A stretch of DNA of 44,361 nucleotides, taken from the NCBI GenBank assembly GCA_903914175.1, contig CAIWNX010000083.1, positions 1 to 44,361 of the forward strand, written 5' to 3'. This document shows positions 8,235 to 18,743 of this stretch, piece by piece. Numbering within the stretch: position 1 is the stretch's first letter; every line of letters begins with the position of its first letter. A program made the translations under genes and the position numbers. The DNA is from an uncultured beta proteobacterium (GTDB lineage Bacteria; Pseudomonadota; Gammaproteobacteria; Burkholderiales; Burkholderiaceae_C). The notes below the pieces were generated by a model. It made no database searches and was not told the origin of the DNA. It saw only the letters and a program-made list of their open reading frames with translations.

Positions 8235-9356
8235 TCAGCGCATGCCCACCGCGATCTTGCCAAAGACGGCGTTCGCCTCGCGCGGCAGGCAGCGCCAGTA
8301 AGCCGGGTGGGCGCTAACGCTGCTGGCGAGCGCAGCGGCTGCCTGCCAGCCCCAGCGCGGCTGGTACATAAAGGGCCGCCCCAGCGCAATCAGGTCGGCG
8401 TCGCCGGCTTGCAGAATGGCTTCGGCCTGCTGCGCCTCGGTGATCAGGCCCACCGCAATTGTCGGCATGCCGCTGGCCGAGCGGATCTGGCGCGCAAAAG
8501 GCACCTGATAGCCTGGGCCGATCGCAATTTTTTGCGCCGGCGAAACACCACCTGACGAGACATGAATGAAGTCGCAACCGAGCGCTTGCAAACGTTTGGC
8601 GAATTCGGCGCTTTGTGTTACGTCCCAGCCGCCCTCAACCCAATCGGAAGCCGAGATGCGCAAGCCCAGCACGCCGTCATAGGCCTTGCGCATGGCAGCA
8701 AAAACTTCCAGCGGGAAACGGATGCGGTTCTCGAAACTGCCGCCGTATTCGTCGCTGCGCTTGTTGGCCAGCGGCGACAGAAACTCGTGCAGCAGATAGC
8801 CGTGGGCGCTGTGGATTTCAATCGCGTCCACACCGATGCTGTGCGCGCGCTTGGCTGCCGCCACGAAGGCGTCGCGAACCTGCGCCAGTTTCTCCAGTGT
8901 CATGGCCGTCGGCGGTACTTCGCTGGGCAAATAGGCTTCGGCCGACGGCGCAAAGGTTTCCCAACCGCCTTGCGCCGGCGTCAGCAGTTGCGCGCCGTGC
9001 CAGGGCAGGGCGCTCGATGCTTTGCGCCCGGCGTGCGCCAGTTGCACGCAGACCGCCAGCGGCGGCGCCAGTTTGCGCGCGCGCTGCAAAGTCTCGCCCA
9101 TGGCGTGCGTGGTGCGCTCGTCCCACAGACCCAGGCAATTTGGCGAAATGCGGCCTTCGGGCAACACGGCGGTGGCCTCGATCGTGAACATCGCGGCACC
9201 GCTGTTGAACAGATTACCCCAGTGCATCAGATGCCAGTCGCTGGTGGCGCCGTCCTGCGCCTGGTACTGGCACATCGGCGCCACCACAATGCGATTGGAC
9301 AAGCTCAGGCCACCGCGCGGCGCGGGCAGGGTCAATGGGGAAAACAGCAGGCTCAT
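8235..9356 (-). CDS. NADH:flavin oxidoreductase, old yellow enzyme (YqjM/XenA class)
   Basis: FMN-dependent ene-reductase of about 373 residues. ATG at 9356 (MSLLFSPLTL) is chosen because the family begins this way; the frame stays open far upstream only because it runs antisense to tkt. Visible signatures: SNRIVVAPMCQYQ with C29, the redox-tuning cysteine of the YqjM/XenA class; EIHSAHGYLLHEFLSP with active-site region and FMN contacts; and NKRSDEYGGSFENRIRFP. It is the first gene of the operon with murU and pepP. The natural substrate is unknown; enzymes of this class reduce activated alkenes and nitro compounds. Confidence 0.92.
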   Translation of the reverse strand: MSLLFSPLTLPAPRGGLSLSNRIVVAPMCQYQAQDGATSDWHLMHWGNLFNSGAAMFTIEATAVLPEGRISPNCLGLWDERTTHAMGETLQRARKLAPPLAVCVQLAHAGRKASSALPWHGAQLLTPAQGGWETFAPSAEAYLPSEVPPTAMTLEKLAQVRDAFVAAAKRAHSIGVDAIEIHSAHGYLLHEFLSPLANKRSDEYGGSFENRIRFPLEVFAAMRKAYDGVLGLRISASDWVEGGWDVTQSAEFAKRLQALGCDFIHVSSGGVSPAQKIAIGPGYQVPFARQIRSASGMPTIAVGLITEAQQAEAILQAGDADLIALGRPFMYQPRWGWQAAAALASSVSAHPAYWRCLPREANAVFGKIAVGMR

Positions 9357-9433
9357 GAGAGTGGTCTCGGTTGGAACAGGGGTGGAAAATGCAAGCATAG
9401 CCCAAGACCCGGCTGGCTCAGCGATTGGCGCCG

Positions 9434-9439
9434 GTAAAA
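9434..9439 (+). promoter_or_regulatory. Possible -10 element for tkt
   Basis: TAAAAT lies 43 bases before the tkt ATG in the divergent region between the reductase gene and tkt, after a GC-rich stretch. No good -35 was found at 17 bases, so this is a weak call based on position and composition. Confidence 0.3.
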
Positions 9440-9482
9440 TGCGGTGTTTACCCTTACCCCAGAACCCGCGGAGTTGGCACCA

Positions 9483-12544
<3,062 letters not shown>

Positions 12545-12550
12545 CAGCCT

Positions 12551-12625
12551 GCCGCCGGGCCGCCCCAAGGCCGGCTAGCCCCCTCGGGGGGCAGCGCAGC
12601 ACACAAAGTGGCAAGCGTGGGGGCA
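12551..12625 (+). repeat. Comamonadaceae-type palindromic repeat, copy A
   Basis: About 75 bases, starting GCCGCCGGGCCGCCCCAAGG, with a CCCCC-TC-GGGGG hairpin core and ending GGCAAGCGTGGGGGCA. Two other copies are at 32451-32527 (minus orientation, inside putA) and 35561-35633 (inside recQ). This copy lies between gap and pirin and ends two bases before the pirin stop codon. It may help end both convergent transcripts, but it has no T-tract. Confidence 0.85.
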
Positions 12626-12626
12626 A

Positions 12627-13649
12627 TTACACAGGTGGGCGCTCGGTGCGCCCATCCGGATGGCGCGCAAAGCGCACCGGTTCACGCCCGTGCACGGGCG
12701 CCTCGTCAGGCCAGGGCCAGCCACCAAACTGGGTGCGACGGTAATCGGCCATGGCCTGCGCAATCTCGGCGCGGGTGTTCATGACGAACGGACCGTACTG
12801 CTCCACCGGCTCGCCAATCGGTCTGCCCTGCAACAGCAGAAACTCGCTCACAACATCGCCATTGATCAGCTCAAGTGCCTCAGCGCTGAGTTCAATCGCT
12901 GCATGCTGCGCCACCAACTGGCCGGCGACAGTGACCGAACTTCCCTTGAAGAAATACAGACAGCGCCGCGTACCTGCGCCGCTGGCGGCCGGCAGTGTCC
13001 ACGTGGCACCCGGCGTCATGCGAATCGTGAGAATCGTCACATCCGCATCGGCTTGCGCGGCCCATGAATCAGGCGGCGGCGCCGGCGCCACGGCATCGGC
13101 ATAGCGCCCGGCAATCAGCGCGACTTCGGTGTTGCGGCCCTGCGCATCACGCACAGTCCGAACTACCTTGTCTTCCGACCAGAACATCTTGAAATGCGGC
13201 GCCACCATCTTGCGCGACGCCGGCAGATTCAGCCAGATCTGAAACAGCTCGGCTGGGTTCGGCGCGCTGGCATTGAGCAGCGGAAACATTTCGGCGTGAA
13301 CGATGCCCTCGCCAGCGGTGAGCCACTGCACATCGCCCGCGCCAAAGCGCGCCGCCGCGCCGAGCGAATCGGAGTGATCGATCAGCCCCTGGCGCACGAT
13401 GGTGACGGTCTCGAAACCGCGGTGCGGGTGCGACGGAAAACCCGGCACCACGCGGCCGTGGTACATGCTCCAGCCGTCCTTGCGACTGAAGTCCTGCCCC
13501 AGTGCACGCCCGCTCAGCGAAGCCTGCGGCCCCAGATCGGCGTTGCCCGCCGGGTAGGCGTCATCGTGATGCGCGCAGAACAGAAACGGGTCGATCGTCT
13601 CCCACGGAAAACCGAGGGGCTTGATCTGAACAATGGGGGTGGCAGGCAT
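12627..13649 (-). CDS. Pirin family protein
   Basis: Two-domain cupin protein of 340 residues. The N-terminal cupin has all four metal ligands of pirin: H74 and H76 in FPSHPHRGFE, H118 and E120 in GEGIVHAEM. Some pirins act as quercetinases and others are redox or regulatory proteins; nothing here decides between them. The N-terminus is about 18 residues longer before the first ligand than human pirin. The C-terminal tail (about 20 residues, rich in Arg and Pro) ends just before the repeat at 12551-12625. The ATG at 13649 has no strong ribosome site. The 160 bases upstream show no recognisable gene. Confidence 0.92.
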   Translation of the reverse strand: MPATPIVQIKPLGFPWETIDPFLFCAHHDDAYPAGNADLGPQASLSGRALGQDFSRKDGWSMYHGRVVPGFPSHPHRGFETVTIVRQGLIDHSDSLGAAARFGAGDVQWLTAGEGIVHAEMFPLLNASAPNPAELFQIWLNLPASRKMVAPHFKMFWSEDKVVRTVRDAQGRNTEVALIAGRYADAVAPAPPPDSWAAQADADVTILTIRMTPGATWTLPAASGAGTRRCLYFFKGSSVTVAGQLVAQHAAIELSAEALELINGDVVSEFLLLQGRPIGEPVEQYGPFVMNTRAEIAQAMADYRRTQFGGWPWPDEAPVHGREPVRFARHPDGRTERPPV

Positions 13650-13811
13650 GGCAGAGCTTTCAAAGGAGCGCCGACTGTACTTGAGAATACCCCGCCGAGG
13701 CGAAGCAGGGTTTCTGCGCTGACGACGTCGGTGTGCGGGCCGATACCGTACAAGAGTTGCTCGAAAAGTACCTGCCTCAGCTTTCGATCAGCTAAGCGAA
13801 AGCCACACGCC

Positions 13812-14193
13812 TTACTTGGCTGGACGGTGCAACGCGCAGAGCTTGTTGCCGTCAGGGTCGCGCAGATACGCCAGATAGAGCTGGCCGGCAGCGCCTTCAG
13901 GCCATCCCGGTGGGTCTTCGCAAGTGGCGCCGCCGTTGGCAACGCCCGCCGCATGGAAGGCATCGGCTTGCTCCGGTGACTGCGCGGCAAACCCAAGGGT
14001 GCTGCCATTGCCATGCGTAGCGGGCTCGCCATTGATGGGCGTGGTGATGCCGAACGTACCGGTGGGGCTGCGGTAGAAATAGCGGTTCTTGTTGGCCACG
14101 CCAGGGCCAATGCCTAGCGTTCCAAGCAGCGCATCGTAAAACTTCCTTGCGACCTCAAGGTCATTTCACACCAACCATCACATGCCAGCCCAT
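13812..14193 (-). pseudogene. VOC (glyoxalase/bleomycin resistance) family gene with a frameshift
   Basis: The small metal-binding VOC fold is encoded in two frames. From ATG at 14193 the frame reads MGWHVMVGVK and stops at TGA. One base away the frame continues NDLEVARKFYDALLG through ANKNRYFYRSPTG and YLAYLRDPDGNKLCAL to a stop at 13812. Family members read HVMVGVNDLE across this point, so one extra A in the AAA run (TTT at 14164-14166 on the plus strand) breaks the gene. A short product from GTG at 14099 would lack the first beta-alpha unit and one metal ligand. This is either a recent mutation or a sequencing error in a homopolymer. Full length would be about 126 residues, normal for the family. 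Confidence 0.8.
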
Positions 14194-14383
14194 TTGTCCA
14201 AGGAGCGTGTCAAAAAGATCTTGCCCACTGAGTTCGATGGTCAGTCCATCGGTGCGTGTACGACGAAGAAACAGAGACCTAGTGGTTTTTCGTGATTGAC
14301 GTGGTGCAGGTGCTGACGCAGCAAGCGGATCACCTGCTTCATGCGTTCGATCAGGTTGCGCACCGTCGGAAAGGTGGCCACAC

Positions 14384-14494
14384 CGCCACATAAAACACCC
14401 GCGCCGCCTCCTGCTCGTCTTCAGCCTTGGCGGGCATGTGCCCCACGCCGGGCAGCGCCACCACGGGGAACTCCAGACCTTTGCTGACCCTCAT
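14384..14494 (-). pseudogene. Relic of the C-terminal region of the adjacent helicase
   Basis: Read on the minus strand from 14494, the sequence gives MRVSKGLEFPVVALPGVGHM and continues to RVFYVA, clearly homologous to the helicase encoded at 15567-17375 (MKVSKGLEFPVVALPGVGHM and onward). After RVFYVA it diverges and stops. The copy has amino-acid differences (for instance AKAEDEQEA against ASGEDEADA), so it is not a recent duplication. The 190 bases between it and the VOC gene show an open stretch (around NLIERMKQVIRLLRQHLHH) that I do not recognise. Confidence 0.85.
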
Positions 14495-14509
14495 GTCGCT
14501 ACTCATCAT

Positions 14510-15553
14510 CTACGCCCCCAACAACACCTCACGCCGTGCCAGGCGTTCGCGCGCCTCAATTAAGGCGGCATGCAGCTTTTGCTCCAACTCCGCTTTGGGC
14601 GGCAGCTCAGTCCAGTATTCGGCCACGGTGATGCCGTCTTTGTGCATCTGCAGTAGCTCCACTTGTTCGCGGCTGGATTCGGCACACAGGATGAGGCCGA
14701 TAGGCGCTTCCTCACCCGGCTGGCGCTCGTGCTTGTCCAGCCATTTCAGGTACAGCTCCATCTGGCCTTTGTGCGCGGCTTTGAAGCGGCCCAGCTTGAG
14801 TTCGATGGCCACCAGGCGGCGCAAGCGGCGGTGGTAGAAGAGCAAGTCCAGGTAAAAGTCTTCGCCGTCAATGACCATGCGCTTTTGGCGCTCTACAAAC
14901 GCAAAGCCCCGGCCAAGTTCCAGGATGAAGGCTTCCAGCTGGCGCAGGATGGCATCCTCCAAATCGGCCTCGTCGTGGCCCTGGCGCAGGCCCAAGAAGT
15001 CGAGGAAGTACGGGTCTTTGAAGACCAGCGCGGGTGCGGCGTCGGTGGCCTGCAGCACGGGTGATTGGGCACTGGCAATCTCAGTGCGCTCAAAGGCTTT
15101 GCGCTCGATCTGGTGGCGCAGCTCGCGCACACTCCAGGTGTTGGTGGCGGCTTGGCTGGCGTAAAACTGGCGTGCCTGCTCGGTTTTGAGCGGCAGCAGG
15201 TTGACAAAGTGGCTCCAGCTCAATTGTCGTGACAGTGTCGCGACAATCTCGGTCTGCGGAAAGGTCTGAGCAAACTGCACCATGCGGCGCAGGTTTTTGG
15301 CTTCAAACCCGCGACCAAATTCTTGCGCCAATTGTTCACCCACACGGTTGATGAGCTGGTCGCCGTATTTGGCACGGTCCGCGCCGCCCAGCACCTCGGT
15401 GCGCAAACGTTCGCCCACGCTCCAGTACAGGCGTGTCAGCTCCGCATTGACCGCACCGGCCAGCCGCTGGCGGCTGCTGGCAATCAGCGCGCGCAGTTCG
15501 GCGTGCAGGCTATCGGCAGGCGCAGGCGCCACGTTGTGTGTTGTCTCGTTCAT
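14510..15553 (-). CDS. DUF1016 (YhcG-like) PD-(D/E)XK nuclease domain protein
   Basis: 347 residues. The N-terminal helical DUF1016_N region (about 15-165, with LYWSVGERL and LSWSHFVNLLPLK) is followed by a PD-(D/E)XK nuclease domain whose catalytic set is visible: D236 in DFYLDLLFYH and E251-x-K253 in AIELKLG, with downstream KGQMELYLKWLDKHE. This is a family of predicted nucleases often found on defence or mobile islands; its target is not established. The ribosome site AGGA lies 9 bases before the ATG. It begins 13 bases after the stop of the helicase gene, so both should form one operon. A helicase relic follows it. Confidence 0.93.
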   Translation of the reverse strand: MNETTHNVAPAPADSLHAELRALIASSRQRLAGAVNAELTRLYWSVGERLRTEVLGGADRAKYGDQLINRVGEQLAQEFGRGFEAKNLRRMVQFAQTFPQTEIVATLSRQLSWSHFVNLLPLKTEQARQFYASQAATNTWSVRELRHQIERKAFERTEIASAQSPVLQATDAAPALVFKDPYFLDFLGLRQGHDEADLEDAILRQLEAFILELGRGFAFVERQKRMVIDGEDFYLDLLFYHRRLRRLVAIELKLGRFKAAHKGQMELYLKWLDKHERQPGEEAPIGLILCAESSREQVELLQMHKDGITVAEYWTELPPKAELEQKLHAALIEARERLARREVLLGA

Positions 15554-15566
15554 GTTGTTTTCCTAG

Positions 15567-17375
15567 TCATGTTCCCAGCCTCTTGCCAAACCCCCCATCC
15601 CCACCCACCCCAATCACCAGCTTCTGCGTCGCCCGCGTCGCCGCCACATAAAACACCCGCGCGGCATCCGCCTCGTCTTCGCCACTCGCGGGCATGTGCC
15701 CCACACCGGGCAGGGCTACCACGGGGAACTCCAGCCCTTTGCTGACCTTCATGGTCATGATCTGAATGGCGTCGGCTGCGGGGTTGTATTCGCCGGTACG
15801 CTTACGCACATTGAACGGCAGCTTGCGCTGGTGCAGGGCGTCGGCGCACAGGTCCATGGTCTTCCAGTCCGCGCACAGGATGGCCATGTCGCCCCAGGCG
15901 TGGCCCTCCTGGTGGGCGTTGCTCAGGTGGTCGGCAATCGCATACGCCTCTTCGCGCAGGCTGGGCAGTTTGATGATGATAGGTGGCTCACCATCACGCC
16001 CGCCACTGATCGGCTTCAGCAACGGAATGCCATCGTCGTCTTGCTCATCGGCCGTCAACAAGTCTGCGGCAATCAGGCTGGCGGTTTGCAGAATCTGCCG
16101 TGTATTGCGGTAGTTGATTTTCAGAATGGTGGTCGTTCCTTGGGCCCTGATTCCAAGACTTTTCCAGGAAAACTTGAGTCTCTTTTGCTTGTAAATGCTC
16201 TGCGCATCGTCGTACAGCACCAGCAGACTGTTAGTGGCGGGGTCTACCATTTGCGCCACCAGCTTGAGCCACTCCGGTGCGAAGTCGTGGCCCTCGTCAA
16301 TCAGCACGGCGCGGTACTGGCCGCTGGGGATTTGCTGGCGCTCCACGCCGCGGATGACGCCGTCCACCATCTCGTCAAACAGGTGCGGTCCTTGCTGCGG
16401 AATGGTCTGACCGAAGGTGACCAGTTGCTGGCGGCACCATCTGTGAAAGTGCCGCACATGCACCTTGTCGCGCAAGCCCTTGGCGTCCATCACACTGTGC
16501 AGCTTGACGCCAAGCGGCTCGTTAAAGCACAGGATGAGGATGGGTTTGCTGGTGCCCGTACTGGCCTTGGCCAGGTACTCGGCGCGGTAGCCCAGAATCA
16601 TGGTTTTGCCGGAGCCCGCCACGCCGTGAATCACACGGTGCCCATCGCCCAAGGACCGGGCCAGCTGCTCTTGTTGTATGTCCATCACGCGCATGATGCT
16701 GGGCAATTGCGCCTCGACATCACTGTCGTCAAACAAGGCACCCTGCGTTTGCACGCGCACTTCGGGGAACATGATCCAGCGCACGCGGTCCATCTGCGGC
16801 AGCGACATGACGCCGCCAAACGCGTGGGGAAACATGTTCCACAAGCGCTGCTGAAATTCTTCTACGTCGCCAGACTTCTCCATTTCATCCGAGCAAATCA
16901 CATAGTGCGGCTCGATGGCATCGCCCAGCCCTGCCGCTTCAAACTGTTTGCGCGTGATGCGGGTAAAGACCACGCCATGACCCCATGGAAAAGCAAGCTT
17001 GCCCTGGTGCGCACCAGCTGCCTGCACCAGTTGCGGGTCGCGCTCCAGCGCGTTGACCACCTGAATAGCGCAATGCCTTGCCTGCGCCAACGGGTTGATC
17101 ACGACCTTGAGTTGCCCGTCGGGAGCAATTTCCCAGATCTGCCGCGTGGCACGCTGGATGGTTTCGAGCTTCCAGTCTTTGGTTTCCAGAATCAACAAGC
17201 CGCGCCGAGGATGCATCACGACAAAGTTGGGGTGCGTTTGCTTGGGGCCAATCGGCACGTCGTACCAAAGCAGGTAGTCGGCGTCGAGCTTCTGTTCCAG
17301 CCGCTCAGCCAGTCGGCGCTCGCCCGTCGTCATGCGCGACACGCAAGCGCCAAGCGCTGGAATGAGGGTTGCCAT
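15567..17375 (-). CDS. NERD-domain UvrD-like DNA/RNA helicase
   Basis: 602-residue protein with an N-terminal NERD (nuclease-related) domain, about 15-130, showing NFVVMHPRRGLLILETKDW (E64-x-K66; the usual Asp of the nuclease core is Asn50 here). A superfamily 1 helicase follows: Walker A GVAGSGKT (251-258), Walker B LIDEGHDF (D360, E361), NYRNTRQIL and a C-terminal motif set KVSKGLEFPVV and FYVAATRATQKLVIG. NERD-helicases are suspected to process nucleic acids in stress or defence; no member here is proved. The gene is followed immediately by the DUF1016 nuclease, and its C-terminal segment is duplicated at 14384-14494. Confidence 0.93.
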   Translation of the reverse strand: MATLIPALGACVSRMTTGERRLAERLEQKLDADYLLWYDVPIGPKQTHPNFVVMHPRRGLLILETKDWKLETIQRATRQIWEIAPDGQLKVVINPLAQARHCAIQVVNALERDPQLVQAAGAHQGKLAFPWGHGVVFTRITRKQFEAAGLGDAIEPHYVICSDEMEKSGDVEEFQQRLWNMFPHAFGGVMSLPQMDRVRWIMFPEVRVQTQGALFDDSDVEAQLPSIMRVMDIQQEQLARSLGDGHRVIHGVAGSGKTMILGYRAEYLAKASTGTSKPILILCFNEPLGVKLHSVMDAKGLRDKVHVRHFHRWCRQQLVTFGQTIPQQGPHLFDEMVDGVIRGVERQQIPSGQYRAVLIDEGHDFAPEWLKLVAQMVDPATNSLLVLYDDAQSIYKQKRLKFSWKSLGIRAQGTTTILKINYRNTRQILQTASLIAADLLTADEQDDDGIPLLKPISGGRDGEPPIIIKLPSLREEAYAIADHLSNAHQEGHAWGDMAILCADWKTMDLCADALHQRKLPFNVRKRTGEYNPAADAIQIMTMKVSKGLEFPVVALPGVGHMPASGEDEADAARVFYVAATRATQKLVIGVGGDGGFGKRLGT

Positions 17376-17489
17376 ATGGGTGATCTCGCCCCTGAGATTG
17401 TTTGCCGGAGATTATGACCCCATTGGACGCGTGGCCGAATCTATTCGCCGCCAGACGTGGCCGCCTACTACGCAATCGGATACACAGGT

Positions 17490-17572
17490 TCAGGTGCGGG
17501 CCGACACACCCAGCAACTGCGCAAACTGCGCCTGTGACAACTTGGAGTTTTGCCTTGCGGCGGATATTTCGC
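17490..17572 (-). pseudogene. Relic of an XRE-type helix-turn-helix (antitoxin-like) gene
   Basis: The minus strand encodes ISAARQNSKLSQAQFAQLLG followed by VSART and a stop. This is the first helix-turn-helix of a HigA-type XRE regulator, without a start codon and cut just after the recognition helix. Nothing else of the gene remains towards the helicase. It sits next to the 31-bp palindrome. Confidence 0.7.
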
Positions 17573-17602
17573 CTATTCACCGCATTTAATGCAGTGAATA
17601 GG
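17572..17602. promoter_or_regulatory. 31-bp near-perfect palindrome upstream of fic
   Basis: CCTATTCAC c GCATT T AATGC a GTGAATAGG: every base except one pair is symmetric about 17587. It ends 14 bases before the Fic start codon, overlapping where the promoter or ribosome site must be, and it lies just upstream of the XRE relic on the other strand. This is the placement of a toxin-antitoxin type operator. It has no T-tract, so it is not a terminator. Confidence 0.7.
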
Positions 17603-17616
17603 ACGATAATCGGCTC

Positions 17617-18735
17617 ATGCCAAACACAAACACCTCGCTCTACCTCTGGCAGCAAGCCGACTGGCCGCGTTGGCGCTTTGACGCTGCAGTCCTTGCCGGA
17701 CCGCTGGCGCAAACGCACCGCGCGCAAGGCCACTTATTCGGGCGCATGGCCGAGCTGGGATTGGCACAGCGAGAGCAAGCGACGCTGAAAGTGTTGACAC
17801 AGGAAGTCATCAAAACCAGCGAAATCGAAGGCGAGCAACTCAATCTGGAAGCAGTACGCTCTTCGATCGCGCGCCGCCTCGGTCTGGACATTGGTGCGCT
17901 GGCGCCACCGGACCGGCACGTGGACGGCGTCGTTGACATGGTGCTCGATGCCACCTGCCACTTTGAGCAGCCGCTCAGTGCCGAGCGCCTGTTTGGTTGG
18001 CACGCAGCTCTCTTTCCTACCGGCTTCAGTGGCATGACGCGCATCCGCATCGGCACCTGGCGCGATGACAGCTCGGGCCCCATGCAAGTGGTTTCCGGCT
18101 ACGCTGGTCGGGAGAAAGTGCACTACCAGGCACCACCAGCCCGCACGCTGGACGCACAAACCCGGCAGTTTTTGGACTGGTTCAATGCCGACACCACTGG
18201 CGATGCCCTAATCAAAGCGGGACTGGCACATCTATGGCTCGTCACGCTGCATCCGTTTGACGATGGCAATGGCCGCATCTCGCGTGCCGTCGGCGATATG
18301 GCGCTGGCACGGGCCGACAAGAGTGCGCAGCGTTTCTACAGCTTGAGTGCACAGGTACAGCGCGAACGCAAAGACTATTACGACCAACTGGAAAGCGCGC
18401 AAAAGGGCTCAATGGACGTGACCGCCTGGTTAGCATGGTTTCTGGCTTGTTTGTTGCGCGCCGTGCTCGGCGCTGAAGAAACACTGGCAACGATCCTGGG
18501 CCGCGCTCAGTTCTGGCAACGCTGGGCCGGCGTGTCCATGAACGAGCGGCAAATCAAAACACTCAACCGACTACTCGACGGTTTTGAAGGCAAGCTGACC
18601 AGCGCCAAGTGGGCCACCATCGCCAAGTGCTCAAGCGACACGGCGCTGCGCGATATCAATGAACTGTTGGCACGCGGCGTATTGCACAAACTCGAAGGTG
18701 GTGGGCGCAGCACCGGCTACGCGTTGACGAAGTAG
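17617..18735 (+). CDS. Fic family AMP-transferase with C-terminal winged HTH
   Basis: 372-residue protein. The N-terminal DUF4172-type region carries the inhibitory-helix motif TSEIEG (67-72), which fits (S/T)xxxE(G/N), so this is a class II, self-inhibited Fic. The catalytic motif HPFDDGNGRISR (212-223) is complete, which predicts active AMP transfer or de-AMPylation. A C-terminal winged-helix (about 315-372, with SSDTALRDINELLARGVL) is the usual DNA-binding tail. It probably regulates its own gene through the palindrome 14 bases upstream. The stop is 8 bases from the end of the convergent carboxyltransferase gene. The target protein is unknown. Confidence 0.94.
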   Translation: MPNTNTSLYLWQQADWPRWRFDAAVLAGPLAQTHRAQGHLFGRMAELGLAQREQATLKVLTQEVIKTSEIEGEQLNLEAVRSSIARRLGLDIGALAPPDRHVDGVVDMVLDATCHFEQPLSAERLFGWHAALFPTGFSGMTRIRIGTWRDDSSGPMQVVSGYAGREKVHYQAPPARTLDAQTRQFLDWFNADTTGDALIKAGLAHLWLVTLHPFDDGNGRISRAVGDMALARADKSAQRFYSLSAQVQRERKDYYDQLESAQKGSMDVTAWLAWFLACLLRAVLGAEETLATILGRAQFWQRWAGVSMNERQIKTLNRLLDGFEGKLTSAKWATIAKCSSDTALRDINELLARGVLHKLEGGGRSTGYALTK

Positions 18736-18743
18736 CTGCCGCT

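Noticed and set aside
13660..13811. A possible small gene between pirin and the VOC gene
   Set aside because: Short open stretches exist on both strands but none has a ribosome site or recognisable protein features.
15696..17417. A 573-codon plus-strand frame opposite the helicase gene
   Set aside because: It runs antisense to a complete NERD helicase and has no recognisable domain.
17572..17602. The 31-bp palindrome as a terminator
   Set aside because: It has a weak, AT-rich centre, no T-tract on either side, and lies 14 bases before a start codon.
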